From contig BCKQ01000004.1 of assembly GCA_001600695.1 (NCBI GenBank), forward strand, positions 1,059,677 to 1,123,676: DNA of 64,000 nucleotides. Direction: 5' to 3'. Under the pieces are notes generated by a model. That model was given only the letters and a program-made list of their open reading frames with translations, did not search any database and had not been told where the DNA came from. Both the position numbers and the translations under genes were made by a program. The first letter of the stretch is position 1; every line of letters starts with the position of its first letter. Positions 19,592-31,858 of the stretch are shown in pieces. The DNA is from Ascoidea asiatica (taxonomy: Eukaryota; Ascomycota; Saccharomycetes; Ascoideales; Ascoideaceae).

Positions 19592-21896
19592 GATGAAATA
19601 TTTAGATGAATATGATTAATATTAGGAATAAGAAAATGAATTGAAGTAATTGATGTTATAATATTACAATATTTCTATAATTCAATAATTCAATACTTCA
19701 ATAAACCTTTATTATCTTTTTTTCATTATTCATTATTTATTATTTATTATTTATTATTTATTTATTATTTAATTTCTTGTCAATTGAAAACAAAGAAAGA
19801 AGAAATTGAAAAAAAACAAAACACGTGACATGTAAATTATAGAACCACCGCTGTTCTGGTCTCAGAACTAATAGCACATTAAAAAACAGTAAAATGCAGC
19901 TGTATGCATTGGATCCTTTTGAGTGGATGTAAGAATAAAGTTTAGGATAAAATGAGTCAAAATAATTACAATATCTTTCGAAGTATTTGAGATTTGATAT
20001 AATGCAATTCAAGTAGAGTAATTGAACCAATAGGATAAATGAGGATGAAGTAACATATCAAAAGCTACCTGTAATAGTGTGAAAATCAATATTAGTCGAA
20101 TCAATTCAATGGAATATTGTAGTTTGAAGATAATTGAGAAACAGAAATGATTCAAAAGCAGCACTGACTGGGTCGAATTGATAAAAGTAATGGAAATTGA
20201 ATACCGAAAGAAAGAAAGAGTATTCAAACAAATGGGATATACAAATCAGTTTATAATCACTAATAGTTATTGAATTATCAGAATTTGAAATTATACTTAT
20301 ATTTTCGTATTTATTCTTTTTATTCTTTTTATTCTTTTTATTCTGTTTATTCTTTTAGATACTTTTCATCTATTTTATATATAATCACTGCATGTTATCC
20401 ATACTAAATCAATAATATCCACACATACGGTCTCAAAGGCTGTTTGCCTATAAAAATTACAGCAGGAAATCACCTGACAGACAGGCTCTTTATAAAAAGG
20501 AATAAAGAAAGTTGTAGCAGTTGTTGCAGCTGTTTCCAAAGGCAAAGAAGCAACAAAAATGATGCTTTCCATGACCAAAATCATCCAAAAGAAACCAGAA
20601 CCATCTCAACCACCACAAAACGCAAAACGCAAAACGCAAAATGCAAAATGCAAAATGCAAAACGCGAAACGCCAAATTGATTGGCCCGGATTGCGACGGA
20701 TTGCCGTGGACAATGCACACCGCGGTTTCCCTTCAACCTCGCGGAAACAGTCGTATGGGCTGAGACATCCAACATTCGATGTTCTGGTGGTTAGAAATCT
20801 CAGCGTGGCAGTGCGCTGGCGGCGAAACAAGGCTCATTCCACCCAAATAGGCAACTGGGGAAGGACTCCGGCACAGATCTGATTGAAGTTTTCAATGGTC
20901 GGAATCGGTCGTGCTCACCCTGCTGAAGCCGACTTCCACGCTCTCCCCTCTGCCGAGAGTGGGAAAAAACAAGAGATGGCACGTGAATTACGCTGTCTCA
21001 CTTGCCTTGGTGCCTGAGATGCGTCTTCCCCGGGCCAGAGGGTCTGTGGGCACTGTTTCTGGCGCGTTGATCAACCTCGATTTTTACCCAGAACAGTACC
21101 GAAGTAGTCATTGAATTGATTTTTCGGGTTTCCAATTTCCAATTTTCTTTTTTGCTTTTTTACTTTTTTTTCTTTTGATTGTGAGTCGCGATTGAATCGA
21201 ATATGATTGATTTTTTAATCATCCTTTGATAAATTGATCAATTAATTAACTATTCAATTAATTAATGTAAGAATACAACAAAATTAATGTGATTAATCAA
21301 TATGATTAATTAATTAATAGAAGTAGTTTACTCCAGTAACTAATTAACATAACTCCAGTGATTAATTAACTAATTAACTAATTAAAATTTCATTTCTTTT
21401 CTCTTTCACCCAGATTTTCAGTATCTTCTAAAATAAACGAATAAAATTTCAATTTCCATTTCCATTTCCATTTCCATTTCCATTTATTATAAAAATATAA
21501 ATATATTCAATTATCTCCAATCTTTTACTTTTACTCTTTTAATATTTCTCTTTTATCCAATTATCCAATAATTAATATTCATATCATATAATAACATAAT
21601 AATATAATAATATTCAATTCAATGTTTAATAAATAAGTAATTATATTATTCTTATCAATTCTCTTATTTTATAATCATATTCTCCATCTCTTTTAATTAT
21701 ATTCCATTCATAGAAATATATTTTATCTCATATATTAATTTCATATATTAATTTCATATAATTTCATATAAATATAAATCTATTCAATATATATATATAT
21801 ATATTCTTACTTTTTCTATTCTCTTTTATTCTCTTTTATTATCTTTATTAAACTTCTATTATAACTTTATAACTTTATAACTATATAACTATAAAA
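19592..21896. promoter_or_regulatory. Divergent NUP49/AGC1 region with a G+C-rich block
   Basis: Among 2.3 kb of spacer, 20390-21110 is strikingly G+C-rich for this genome. It includes a CAAAAYG heptamer array (20616-20671) and CACGTG at about 20980. Another CACGTG is near 19823, upstream of NUP49. Frames in the block are short, overlapping on both strands and unlike known proteins. A CCATTT array lies at about 21452-21484. The last 400 bases are A+T-rich 5' flank of AGC1. Confidence 0.5.
20616..20671. repeat. CAAAAYG heptamer minisatellite, 8 units
   Basis: Eight head-to-tail 7-base units are three CAAAACG, three CAAAATG, one CAAAACG and one CGAAACG. It sits at the left part of the G+C-rich block between NUP49 and AGC1. 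Confidence 0.95.
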
Positions 21897-24353
21897 ATGT
21901 CAGAATTAGTATCTTCAACTTCAACTTCTACTTCTTCTACAACTAAATCCTCTTCAAATAATCCAAATTTAATTCAAATTTCAAATCCAATTAATACTAA
22001 TATTTCAATTTCAAATCAATTATTTAATAAATTCTCAATTACAAATGAAAATAATTTAATTAATCCAAATGAAAAAATATTAAATTTAAATAATTTCATT
22101 AATTTATTTAATTTTAATAATACTCAATTTATTAATCAATTAAATAAAAAATTTAATAATGATAATAATAATAATTTTTATAATCTTTTATTTTTAATTG
22201 CTGATGAAGAATTTAAAGGTTATTTAAATGAAAAAAATTGGTTAAATTTTACAAATATTTTAAATTCAAATGATAATGATTATAAATATAAATTAATTTT
22301 TAATTTCTTAAATAATTTATCAAATAATATTACTAAAAATAATAATAATAATAATAATACTATAAATAATGATAATAAAATTAATATAAATAATTTAAAT
22401 AATCTTTTAAATAATTTAAATATTTATTTTAATTCAAATTCAATCATAGATTTTAATCAATTTAAAAATTATTCAATAGATTCAAAAAATTTAGATTTTA
22501 ATTCTTTTAATAATATCATCACTAATGATTTATTATTTTTTAAAATTAATAACCTTTTTGAAAATTTAAAAGATAAAAAAAAAAATAATACTATAAATTT
22601 AAAAAATTTAATAAAAATTATAAATTTATCTTATAATAATAAATTATCTAAAAATTTTATAAATAATCTTTCAAAATTATCATTTAATATAAATTTTAAA
22701 TTTGGTAATGATTTTAATTATTCATATTCTGATTTAAAAATTTTATCAAATTTAATTAATAAATTTGATTTAATTAATTCAATTATTTTAGATTTTAATT
22801 CAAATTTAATTAATAAAAATGATTTTAAAAAATTTATAAATTTAAATTTTAATAAATTAAATAATTTAAATAATTTCACTCCTTTAGAAATTGATCTTTT
22901 ATTTCATTTACTTCAAATTAATTCAAATTCAAATTCAAATTCAAATTCCTCAAATTCAAATTTTTTTAAAAAAGAAGATTTTTTCAAAATTGTAAATATT
23001 AATTATTTTGATTCTTTAAAATTTAATTCAATTAATAATAATAATAACTTTGGAAATAATAATGAAATTATAGATATTAATGATAATGATGATTTAAATA
23101 TAATTTCTAAATTTTATACAAATCCATATCTGAAATTAGTTGAACCTTATTTTAATAAATTTACTCATATTTATAATTTATCTAATTTTTCTTTTTATCC
23201 AATTTTTGATTCTTTATATCTTTTTGCTTTAGGTTCTTTAGCTGGTATGGTTGGTGCAACAATGGTTTATCCAATTGATCTTGTAAAAACTAGAATGCAA
23301 GCTCAAAGATCTGGTTCAATTTTATATAAAAATTCAATAGATTGTTGTATAAAAATTGTTTCTAAAGAAGGTATCTTTGGTCTTTATTCAGGGTTAGGTC
23401 CTCAATTAATTGGTGTTGCTCCTGAAAAAGCAATAAAATTAACTGTTAATGATTTAATTAGAAATTATGCAAAATCAAATTATTCAGATTCAAAAAATAA
23501 TATTCCATTACCTTGGGAAATTTTAGCTGGTTCTTCTGCTGGTTTTTCTCAAGTTATTTTTACAAATCCTTTAGAAATTGTTAAAATTAGATTACAAGTT
23601 CAAGGTGAAAGAGTTGGACAAATTTCTGCAAATGGTCAAATTATTAAAAAATCTTCTGCAATTCAAATTATTTCTAATTTAGGTTTAAGAGGTTTATATA
23701 AAGGTGCTTTAGCTTGTTTAATGAGAGATGTACCATTTAGTGCAATTTATTTTCCAACTTATAATCATATTAAATCTGATTTTTTTAATCTTAATCCATA
23801 TGATCCAAATAAAAGAAAATCTTTAAAAACTTGGGAATTATTAGTTTCTGGTGCAATTGCTGGTATGCCTGCTGCTTATTTAACAACTCCTGCTGATGTA
23901 ATAAAAACAAGATTACAAGCTGGTGTTAGAAAAGGTGAAGTTGCTTATAAAGGTATTATTGATGCTGCAAAAGTTATTTATAAACAAGAAGGTTTTACTG
24001 CTTTTTTTAAAGGTGGTCCTGCTAGAATTTTTAGATCTTCTCCACAATTTGGTTTTACTTTAGCTGCTTATGAAGTTTTTCAAAAGACATTTCCATTAAA
24101 ACGTAGTGAAGCTCATAAACAATATTTAAATGCAAAAGAATTAAGTAAATCAACTCCATTAATTGATCCAAATTCTGAAGAATCAAAACTTTCTTTATTA
24201 CAAAAACAAAATAATTCAGGACCTTTATATGTACCATTTTCTTATTATCATAAAAGTTATGAAGCTGTTAAATTATTACTTGACGTTGATTATAACTTTA
24301 AAAATTTTGATTATGGTGTATATCAAAAACTTTCAAAAGATTTCAAAAATTAG
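21897..24353 (+). CDS. AGC1: Mitochondrial aspartate-glutamate carrier with EF-hand-type N-terminal domain
   Basis: This 818-residue protein is of the inner mitochondrial membrane. Residues 1-440 form the long regulatory domain (EF-hand-related in this family), here heavily loaded with Asn. The carrier domain (about 440-730) has three repeats with the signatures [20 protein letters not shown] and [10 protein letters not shown], plus the matching [20 protein letters not shown] and [10 protein letters not shown] elements. The family exchanges glutamate and aspartate, or imports glutamate, linking it to the malate-aspartate shuttle. Saccharomyces Agc1 has 902 residues. A C-terminal extension (730-818) is usual. 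It converges on XRN1. Confidence 0.92.
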   Translation: MSELVSSTSTSTSSTTKSSSNNPNLIQISNPINTNISISNQLFNKFSITNENNLINPNEKILNLNNFINLFNFNNTQFINQLNKKFNNDNNNNFYNLLFLIADEEFKGYLNEKNWLNFTNILNSNDNDYKYKLIFNFLNNLSNNITKNNNNNNNTINNDNKININNLNNLLNNLNIYFNSNSIIDFNQFKNYSIDSKNLDFNSFNNIITNDLLFFKINNLFENLKDKKKNNTINLKNLIKIINLSYNNKLSKNFINNLSKLSFNINFKFGNDFNYSYSDLKILSNLINKFDLINSIILDFNSNLINKNDFKKFINLNFNKLNNLNNFTPLEIDLLFHLLQINSNSNSNSNSSNSNFFKKEDFFKIVNINYFDSLKFNSINNNNNFGNNNEIIDINDNDDLNIISKFYTNPYLKLVEPYFNKFTHIYNLSNFSFYPIFDSLYLFALGSLAGMVGATMVYPIDLVKTRMQAQRSGSILYKNSIDCCIKIVSKEGIFGLYSGLGPQLIGVAPEKAIKLTVNDLIRNYAKSNYSDSKNNIPLPWEILAGSSAGFSQVIFTNPLEIVKIRLQVQGERVGQISANGQIIKKSSAIQIISNLGLRGLYKGALACLMRDVPFSAIYFPTYNHIKSDFFNLNPYDPNKRKSLKTWELLVSGAIAGMPAAYLTTPADVIKTRLQAGVRKGEVAYKGIIDAAKVIYKQEGFTAFFKGGPARIFRSSPQFGFTLAAYEVFQKTFPLKRSEAHKQYLNAKELSKSTPLIDPNSEESKLSLLQKQNNSGPLYVPFSYYHKSYEAVKLLLDVDYNFKNFDYGVYQKLSKDFKN

Positions 24354-24984
24354 ATTATTTTGTCTTCCTATTTTTTTCTCTTTCTCATTTGTGTTTTATT
24401 TCATACTTAAAATCTTTACTATTATTGAGACTTTAATTCTCATTTCATTTAATTTTTCTCATATTATTCGTTTATGTCTCATATTTTTTACATTTTTTTT
24501 TTTTTTATGTTCCCTCATGTTATGAATAGTTTGTTTTGCTTTTCTTACTTTTTTTTTTTTTTCTCTTTCGTATATATATCATTATTTATTTTTAAATAAG
24601 TCTATCATATATACAATATATTTTTATATATATAATAATAATATTAATAATAATATTAATAATAATATTAATAATAATAATAAACATAAACATTCAATTC
24701 TAATTCTAATAAATCCAATCATTGTTTCAATTAATCGTCATATTCAAAATAATAAAAATAAAGAAAATCATTTCTAATAACAAAAAATTAAAAAAAAAGA
24801 AAAATTAAAAACATTCATCAACTTTGAAGCTCAAATCATCCATAAATAAAAAATTGTAAGTAAAATTCACAAAAAGAATAGAAAATAAAAAAGGATAAAA
24901 CAAATTATAAATAAGCTTTGAGAAAACAAAAATAAAAATACTTTAACTCAAAAACTTAAAAGAACTAAAAAAAAAGAGGATAAA
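24354..24984. other. Convergent 3' region of AGC1 and XRN1
   Basis: The left half is T-rich (poly-T runs near 24495 and 24550). An AATAATATT array lies at about 24643-24678, and the right half is A-rich. This pattern fits transcript ends from both sides. No gene is seen. Confidence 0.6.
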
Positions 24985-27900
24985 TTATTCTGGTTTCTGA
25001 TAACTGGCATTAGAAAACTTACGCGTGCGATGATTTTTACGATATTTGTTTTCAGGGTTATTGCCATTGCCATTATTATTACCATTACCACTATTATTGC
25101 CATTGCCAATATTATGACCATTGCTATTGTTATTATTACTATCTGAGCCTTGACTAGAACTTTTAGACCTATAATTTCGTCTATATCTACCTCTTCCACC
25201 AGATCCTCTACCTCTAGAACCATTACCATTTCTGGAAGAATTAGTTGCTTGAGTGGAATTTGAATTGGCTGTATCGGGTTGACTAGATTGATTATTACGG
25301 CTGTTAATACTGACATTACCTAGCCCCTTGAGCAATGAGTTTACTTCAAAAGTTGCTTCAGCATTTGTTGGAGGTTGAGGAACCTGAGGAACAGGATAAG
25401 GCACAGGCATAGTCATTGGTCCTGACATAGAAATAGGCATCGGCATTGGAAAACCAGCTCCAAAGCCTTGATTTTGATACTGCATTTGATTTGGAATGAA
25501 AGTATGCATGAAGTTTTGCGGAGGAATCTCATTGACTTGAGGAACAGCAGAAGGAACAACAGGTTGAACAACATGAGCTCCTTTATTCATCTCAGACATT
25601 ATTTCACCAAATACATCTTTTGCAGTTGGAATTTTAACAGGGATGGACACTTTGGATGATTCAGAACTCTCTGTTGTAGCAGTTTTGGGAGGCTCAGATA
25701 TTACAGCAGAAGATTTTTCATCTTTCATACCACGAAGTATTGCCAATAATGCTTGGGAACCTTCAACATTTGACTTTGGCTCAGACTTTACAGCTTTGCT
25801 GCTAGATCTCTCTTTAGTGAGATTCTTTTCATTAGAGTTTTTGAAATGTACAGGGCGTTTTCCTCGTGTACTTTTATCTTTTTCTAATGAAGCTTTAGAG
25901 TGATAGACAAATTGTCTATATGTAAGATTTAACAATAACGAAGAATCTAAAGTCAAACCTCTTTTGGATTTTAATCTACCAGATAAATTATTACCACCCA
26001 TTAATATATTATCAAAGACAACTTGTAATTTAACACTTGTCTCGTCACATACTACACCAACTACTGTTCCTTTAGAAAAAACAGGAACTTTACCAAATTC
26101 TTGGATATAAACAACTCTATCACCAAGATTGAACCTTTGGGTTTTCATGAGAAAAGAAGCTTTTTTAGGATCGATAACTGCTTCTCTTGGAACACCATTG
26201 ATGGTTGTTGCAGATTCATTTAATGGCATTAGACAATAAGTTTCCATAAAATTCTCAATTTCTGCAATACTATTTCTATTCAAAAGATTACTTTCTAGAT
26301 TGGTAATTATTAATTTAGACTTAATATCTGCTATCCAATTTACAATATTATCTAACTTATGTTGTAGTTCATTCTCGTCTGAAATATCAGGATAGAATTC
26401 CCTTATACTCAAAAATCCTCGAACACTTACAACTTTTGAAAGATTTTGGAAAAATATTGGAAACAACCTCATATAATCATGTATCAAATCAATCGCTAAA
26501 GTACTATATTCCCATCCTCTGTCATTTCTTCGAGTATAACCTATTACCTTATGATGACGAGCTTCGAATTTTAAATCTAATCCAATATTAATTTTCTTAC
26601 GTCTAGTATTTTCAATCAAAAATTGAGATGTAATTCTAGACAACAATAAAGGATGTATATGCAACATTCTTGTTACTTGAAAAGAAGGAAAATATTTCAA
26701 AGAAGCATTTTCTTCTGCAGCTTTTCGAGCACCAATGTTAGGCTCTTGGTCTTTTAAAATTTTTGTTACAGCTAATGAAATCCTATTTTTACCACGATAT
26801 CCCACAACTTTACCTGGTGCACCATAAGCATAAGAACCCAAAAATAGAACTGTTGAATTCATTGGAAATTCTTTTTCAACGGGTATTGGTGCCAGCTCTT
26901 TAAATCTAAGATCTTTATTTTTAACATCTTCGACGATTAGCTGTAATGGATAAACTTCCTCAATATTACTGAAAGTTTTTACATAAGAACCTTCTGGAGT
27001 TCTTATTAAACCATTAGTTGCTCTAATGGTAACCAATACATCGATATCACCAAGTATTACACCCTTGGTAGAATGATATTTGCTAGTTAATAAGCCACAC
27101 TTTGACGCTAGCTCATTCGCTTGGGCAGGCTGAATATCAGTTTTCACAAATGATGAAAAATTTTTTGAACTCTCATACTGAATCCTATTATTACAAATTC
27201 TGACCACCTTCGATTCTTTTAAAAAAGGATAATCTGAGTAAACCAACTTATTAATATATTTTTTGCAAAAATTGTCAAAATTCGTTTCAGATTTATTGAC
27301 ATCTTCAAACATATTTTTAATAGTTAATATCATTGACTCTGATCTTGAAGGCTGGTTGAATATAAGTAAACTATCAATTGATAATTTATAATCGAATTGT
27401 AAAGCTTTCAATGTTGGAAAATTTGCTAAAGAATCATTACCAGAAAGCGCACCAGGGGATAATATATTGAACTTTGAATAATCATCAATTTTTGGTAGAT
27501 TAAAAATGGATTCTGTGCAATGATCTTCTTCTAAGTCTTTAAATGAATTTGGTAAAGGAGATTTATAAAGTTGCATATGCTGAGGGTTAAATTTAAAAAG
27601 TAAGTTATTACCAAAACCATTTCTAATTTTTTCTTCTGGATCTAATTTTGCATCATATGGCTTCATTGCTTCAACTAATCTTTCCTCATCAACAAATGGT
27701 AATTTTAAAACATACTCCCATTCTGCAGTTTTACCATTTTTATCAATCTCGGCATCATTTGGATAAAAATCAATTATAGGAGATGATGGATCTAACATTA
27801 AATGTCTATAAACAAAAGGAACCAATTTATTAGATCTTGCAGGCAATACAGCCATTAATTGTTGAAATGGAGTAAAAGGTTTTGATTGATTAAAAGTAAT

Positions 27901-30033
27901 ATCATTATTAAAATTTAAAATACCCTTTGAAATATCTGAAATTCTTGGAGCAAAATGATATTCATAATACCATGACCAAGAAGGAACACCTTTATAATAA
28001 TAATATAAAACCCATTGTAACCCATCAATATAATTTTTACATAATTTTACTAAATTTTCTGGTTCATTAATACTTGAGAAACCAAATTTATCTATATAAT
28101 AAGAATTTTTCCATCTTACAAATTTATTATCATAAATGGATTTTTTATAATTCATTGAAGTTTTATCTTCAATGATTAAATTATTTGAATATGATTTAAT
28201 TTTTTTAATTGATTCATGAATTCTTGAAATATATTCATCACTTGATTCATTTGAATCCATACCATCAATATCTAATTTTAAAGTATAAGTATTAAGTTCT
28301 TGATTATGAACAACAATTAAATCTAAATCATAAGCAATTTTTTTTAAAAATTTTAAATTTTGATTAATATTTATTGAAATTAAATGATTTGGAATTAATA
28401 ATGAAGGAATTTCAGTTTCATCAATTTGAAAATAATTTACATGAGGATTTTCAGTTGAAAAAATTGTTAATAACCAAGGTTTTACAAAATTAAATAAATT
28501 AGTTGGAGTTTTTATATCTTTTTCTTCATTATCATTATCACTATCAGAATTATCAGACTCATCAAAATCCTCATTGCTACTAGTATAATCATCTGAGGAA
28601 ATATCATCATTTAAATTTTTATAATCATGAATTGATTTATTTTTAAAATCATTTGAAATATTAATTTTCTCAGATTCTTGTTCATCATTAAATTCATTAT
28701 TATTTTCATTTTTATTATCATTAATTAATAATAATTTACCATTTTTAATTCTTTTTTTTTCACCAATAATTGAAATATTTTCTAATTTTTTATTAAACCA
28801 TTCAATATCAATAGTTTTATTTTCAAAATTTTCAAATTCAAAAATTGATAAATTATTTAAAAAATTTTTAAAATTTTTAAAATTAATTTTACCATTATTA
28901 TTTAAATAATTATTTGATTGAATTAAAGATAATTTTAAAATTTTTATTAATAATGGAAATGCACCTTTATTAATATGTAAATCAGGTAAATTTGGTAAAA
29001 AATCATTACCAATAACATATAAAATTAAAATTAAATCATCTAAGATTCTTTCAAAATTATAATTAAAATTTAAATTTTCTTTTAAATCAGTAAATTCTAA
29101 TTCCAAATATTCTCTTAATAAAGAAAGATGTAAAAGATAAAAATTTTGATTTTCTAAAACATTTTCATTTGAATTTTGAAAAGTTATTGAAGAATTATTA
29201 TTTGAATTTGAGTTTGAATTTGAATTTGAATTATTTTTTTTAAAATTTGTAAATTTAACTTCTTCTCTTAATAAAGTAAAATGAGGTTCATGAGTTACTA
29301 AACCTAAGATTATTAAATCGGCATCAAGACCATAAATACAATGTCTTAAATTTGGATTATAATCTAAATTAATATTTTTATTATTTGTAGATTGATTTGA
29401 TTGAATTGAATTATTTAATTGATTTGATTTAATTGATCTAATATATTCCATAATTTTATGTTCACCTTCACCAGGAACTTCATGACCAGATAAAATAATT
29501 TTAATATTTTTCCAAGAAGAATCTGTTGAAATTTTTTTATGAATAAAGAATTTTAAATTTTTAGTTAATTTATTCATAAATTCAGTACCTGGAGTTATTG
29601 AAGAAGAATCAAATAAATTTTTATTTTTATTTTCAATATTTAATCTTTCATTTGGATCATTTAAATTTTTATTAATTAAATTATTTAAATTTTTTTCATT
29701 ATCTAAAGCAGTTCTAAATCTTCTTGATCTTTGTTGATTCATTTTTGCTCTTGGAGCAACACCATCAATTGCCATATAAAATAATTTTTTTGGTTTAATT
29801 GTATTAAATAAATGTTCAATATATGAAAATATAGATTGAAACATTTGATCTTCAGATAAACCTGAATTTATTAAATCATCATAACTTGCATCATTTGAAT
29901 GTGTACAATTATGTATAATACCATTCATATCAAGATATAAATTATCAAATTCAGGTATTTGATCTTCATCAATTAATTTACTTATCAATGGCCATCTTTC
30001 TGAGATGAATCTAAAAAATTTTGGAATACCCAT
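24985..30033 (-). CDS. XRN1: 5'-3' exoribonuclease 1 (cytoplasmic mRNA decay)
   Basis: This 1682-residue processive nuclease degrades decapped 5'-monophosphate RNA. The start MGIPKFFRFISERWP is diagnostic. Catalytic Mg-binding acids are visible: DMNGIIH (Asp35), GEGEHKIM, DADLIILGL and GNDFLP. An insertion of roughly 110 acidic, Asn-rich residues interrupts the nuclease domain near 440-510. The PAZ/Tudor, KOW, winged-helix and SH3-like regions follow to about 1390. The C-terminal 280 residues are disordered: Pro/Met-rich near 1515-1565, then an Arg/Gly-rich stretch (GSRGRGSGGRGRYRR) and an Asn/Gly tail. Saccharomyces Xrn1 has 1528 residues. Codon use is less extreme in the second half than in the first. 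Confidence 0.97.
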   Translation of the reverse strand: MGIPKFFRFISERWPLISKLIDEDQIPEFDNLYLDMNGIIHNCTHSNDASYDDLINSGLSEDQMFQSIFSYIEHLFNTIKPKKLFYMAIDGVAPRAKMNQQRSRRFRTALDNEKNLNNLINKNLNDPNERLNIENKNKNLFDSSSITPGTEFMNKLTKNLKFFIHKKISTDSSWKNIKIILSGHEVPGEGEHKIMEYIRSIKSNQLNNSIQSNQSTNNKNINLDYNPNLRHCIYGLDADLIILGLVTHEPHFTLLREEVKFTNFKKNNSNSNSNSNSNNNSSITFQNSNENVLENQNFYLLHLSLLREYLELEFTDLKENLNFNYNFERILDDLILILYVIGNDFLPNLPDLHINKGAFPLLIKILKLSLIQSNNYLNNNGKINFKNFKNFLNNLSIFEFENFENKTIDIEWFNKKLENISIIGEKKRIKNGKLLLINDNKNENNNEFNDEQESEKINISNDFKNKSIHDYKNLNDDISSDDYTSSNEDFDESDNSDSDNDNEEKDIKTPTNLFNFVKPWLLTIFSTENPHVNYFQIDETEIPSLLIPNHLISININQNLKFLKKIAYDLDLIVVHNQELNTYTLKLDIDGMDSNESSDEYISRIHESIKKIKSYSNNLIIEDKTSMNYKKSIYDNKFVRWKNSYYIDKFGFSSINEPENLVKLCKNYIDGLQWVLYYYYKGVPSWSWYYEYHFAPRISDISKGILNFNNDITFNQSKPFTPFQQLMAVLPARSNKLVPFVYRHLMLDPSSPIIDFYPNDAEIDKNGKTAEWEYVLKLPFVDEERLVEAMKPYDAKLDPEEKIRNGFGNNLLFKFNPQHMQLYKSPLPNSFKDLEEDHCTESIFNLPKIDDYSKFNILSPGALSGNDSLANFPTLKALQFDYKLSIDSLLIFNQPSRSESMILTIKNMFEDVNKSETNFDNFCKKYINKLVYSDYPFLKESKVVRICNNRIQYESSKNFSSFVKTDIQPAQANELASKCGLLTSKYHSTKGVILGDIDVLVTIRATNGLIRTPEGSYVKTFSNIEEVYPLQLIVEDVKNKDLRFKELAPIPVEKEFPMNSTVLFLGSYAYGAPGKVVGYRGKNRISLAVTKILKDQEPNIGARKAAEENASLKYFPSFQVTRMLHIHPLLLSRITSQFLIENTRRKKINIGLDLKFEARHHKVIGYTRRNDRGWEYSTLAIDLIHDYMRLFPIFFQNLSKVVSVRGFLSIREFYPDISDENELQHKLDNIVNWIADIKSKLIITNLESNLLNRNSIAEIENFMETYCLMPLNESATTINGVPREAVIDPKKASFLMKTQRFNLGDRVVYIQEFGKVPVFSKGTVVGVVCDETSVKLQVVFDNILMGGNNLSGRLKSKRGLTLDSSLLLNLTYRQFVYHSKASLEKDKSTRGKRPVHFKNSNEKNLTKERSSSKAVKSEPKSNVEGSQALLAILRGMKDEKSSAVISEPPKTATTESSESSKVSIPVKIPTAKDVFGEIMSEMNKGAHVVQPVVPSAVPQVNEIPPQNFMHTFIPNQMQYQNQGFGAGFPMPMPISMSGPMTMPVPYPVPQVPQPPTNAEATFEVNSLLKGLGNVSINSRNNQSSQPDTANSNSTQATNSSRNGNGSRGRGSGGRGRYRRNYRSKSSSQGSDSNNNNSNGHNIGNGNNSGNGNNNGNGNNPENKYRKNHRTRKFSNASYQKPE

Positions 30034-30131
30034 TTCTTAATAATTTTTTTTATATTTTATTTTTTGCTTTTAGTCCTTATTTGTTTACTTAAAATACTAA
30101 ATTTGAAATAACAAAAAACTAGAGAATAAAA

Positions 30132-30134
30132 AAA

Positions 30135-30169
<35 letters not shown>

Positions 30170-30178
30170 ACAATGAAA
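30132..30178. repeat. (AAAT)n microsatellite upstream of XRN1
   Basis: This is an almost uninterrupted AAAT tract about 100 bases upstream of the XRN1 start. Confidence 0.9.
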
Positions 30179-30904
30179 GTGAAGTGAGATATTAAAATGA
30201 TACTGGATTGAAATTCTTTGCCTTTTCCAAATGATATGAAACTTCTTGTTATTTTAATTCTTCTGATTCTTGAAATGGTTCAGAATTAAGTCTCTTGATA
30301 TTTTTGCATTTGTTTTGGTTCTTTTTCGGAATCGCAGCTTCTTTTGCTTCGTGGTGTCGAAGTGTTGTCAACTTTCCACTGCAAATTCAATCCTTAATTT
30401 TTATCGCCTTCTCCAGAGAAAAATAAAAAAAAAGAGCAGAGCAAGTCAGGTGACACGTCATGTGACTTGGATTTAAAATTGGAGGCCAACCATGCGGGTC
30501 ACTTCAGTTAGATGTGCGTTTGTGTTTTAAACTGTATCTCTCAGTATCTTCTACATATTTCAGCAGTCGTGCAAGTCCAGTTACGTCTAATAAGCTGCGT
30601 GTGCGGACGCCTACTTCAGCCCGAGTGCACCAGAGTTTTGTCTTCTTACTCTACTTATAAGTGCATTGCTACCGTGCGCCTGGCTTCTTGGCCTTTGGTA
30701 CCACTGTTCTGGGAGTGAAAAATCAGGTCCCAATCCAGCCAACTTCAGACATTTATATTTTAAATTCAGTGTTTCTTTGTTATGAGTTTGTTAACTTTCT
30801 TACCTTTGTTAGTAACATTTTGTAACAAATGTTCAATCACCACCAAAATTGTCTGATATTTTATTAAAAACGATCAATTAATACTCATTCATTTACTTAT
30901 TTAC

Positions 30905-30943
<39 letters not shown>

Positions 30944-30946
30944 TTT
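30905..30946. repeat. (TTTA)n microsatellite
   Basis: About ten TTTA units lie in the intergenic region. A related (AAAT)n tract is at 31197-31228. Confidence 0.9.
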
Positions 30947-31194
30947 TTTATTTAATAAATCATTTAATAAATCAAAAGTATCAGGTTTCGATAGTAAATT
31001 ATTATTTTTTGACTGAAGTTTTATTCTTTTAACTTATTCATTTATTTCTTTCCTTGCTTTATCCACTTGTTCAAAATATCTTCCTTTTAAACAAGTTATT
31101 ATTATTAATATCAAGTTAATAAAGAAAATCAAGTGCCTTTTAAACAACTCACCACTGAAATTTAATAAAAAATTAATAGAATTGTTAAACTATC

Positions 31195-31226
<32 letters not shown>

Positions 31227-31858
31227 ATATATTCTCATTAAGTAATAGTATTCTTTAATTTCAATATAATCAAAACTATTATTTCATTCTTATTTTTAAT
31301 CTTCACATTCACATTCATTATCACTTTTGAATAATCCTTAATTTAAAACTAAATCCATACAATATCTAATTCTAATTCCAATATCAATATCAATATCATT
31401 ATCATTATCAATTCCATTATCAATATAAACTTATTGTTTCATACTTCTTTTGTTAAAATATCATTATAATTTTAATAACAATATAAATTATTTAACTTAT
31501 TTCTCATTAAATTTTATATCACTCATACCATTCTTTGCCTTTCATATTATTTTAAATTATTTTAAATTATTTTAAATTATTTTAAAATATTTTTATTCTA
31601 TTTTATTTTTATACATGTATATTTCTCAATCTCATTAATTTCTTTTCAAATATAAATAAATCAAAAGTATCATTTCATTTCATTTCAAATTCATTTTCAT
31701 TTTCAGTCTCATTCTTTATCTCATTATCATTATCATTCTCATTATCATTCTCATTATCGTTTACATTATAATTTAAAATTAATCTCATTCCTCTTTATAT
31801 TTCTTTTATCACTCATAATCAGAGTATTAAATAATTGGATTTTTTAATCAAACTTATT

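Larger units (their letters stand above)
30034..31858. promoter_or_regulatory. Divergent XRN1 / 31.9-kb gene region with G+C-rich patch and (AAAT)n tracts
   Basis: The XRN1 side holds an (AAAT)n tract (about 30132-30178) and a G+C-richer block at about 30330-30730. That block contains AGGTGACACGTCATGTGAC (30449-30467), which combines two GTGAC words and the dyad TGACACGTCA (30451-30460). Two more (TTTA)n/(AAAT)n tracts lie at about 30905-30946 and 31197-31228. From 31300 on the DNA is T/C-rich with ATTATC and TTTCATT repeats and looks like a 5' flank. No convincing gene is seen. Confidence 0.5.

Noticed and set aside
20616-20671. Heptamer array considered as an internal telomere repeat
   Set aside because: The unit CAAAAYG lacks the G-rich strand typical of telomeres and sits between housekeeping genes.
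20375-21114. Many short frames on both strands in the G+C-rich block
   Set aside because: All are short and mutually overlapping, which is expected where stop codons are rare; none resembles a known protein.
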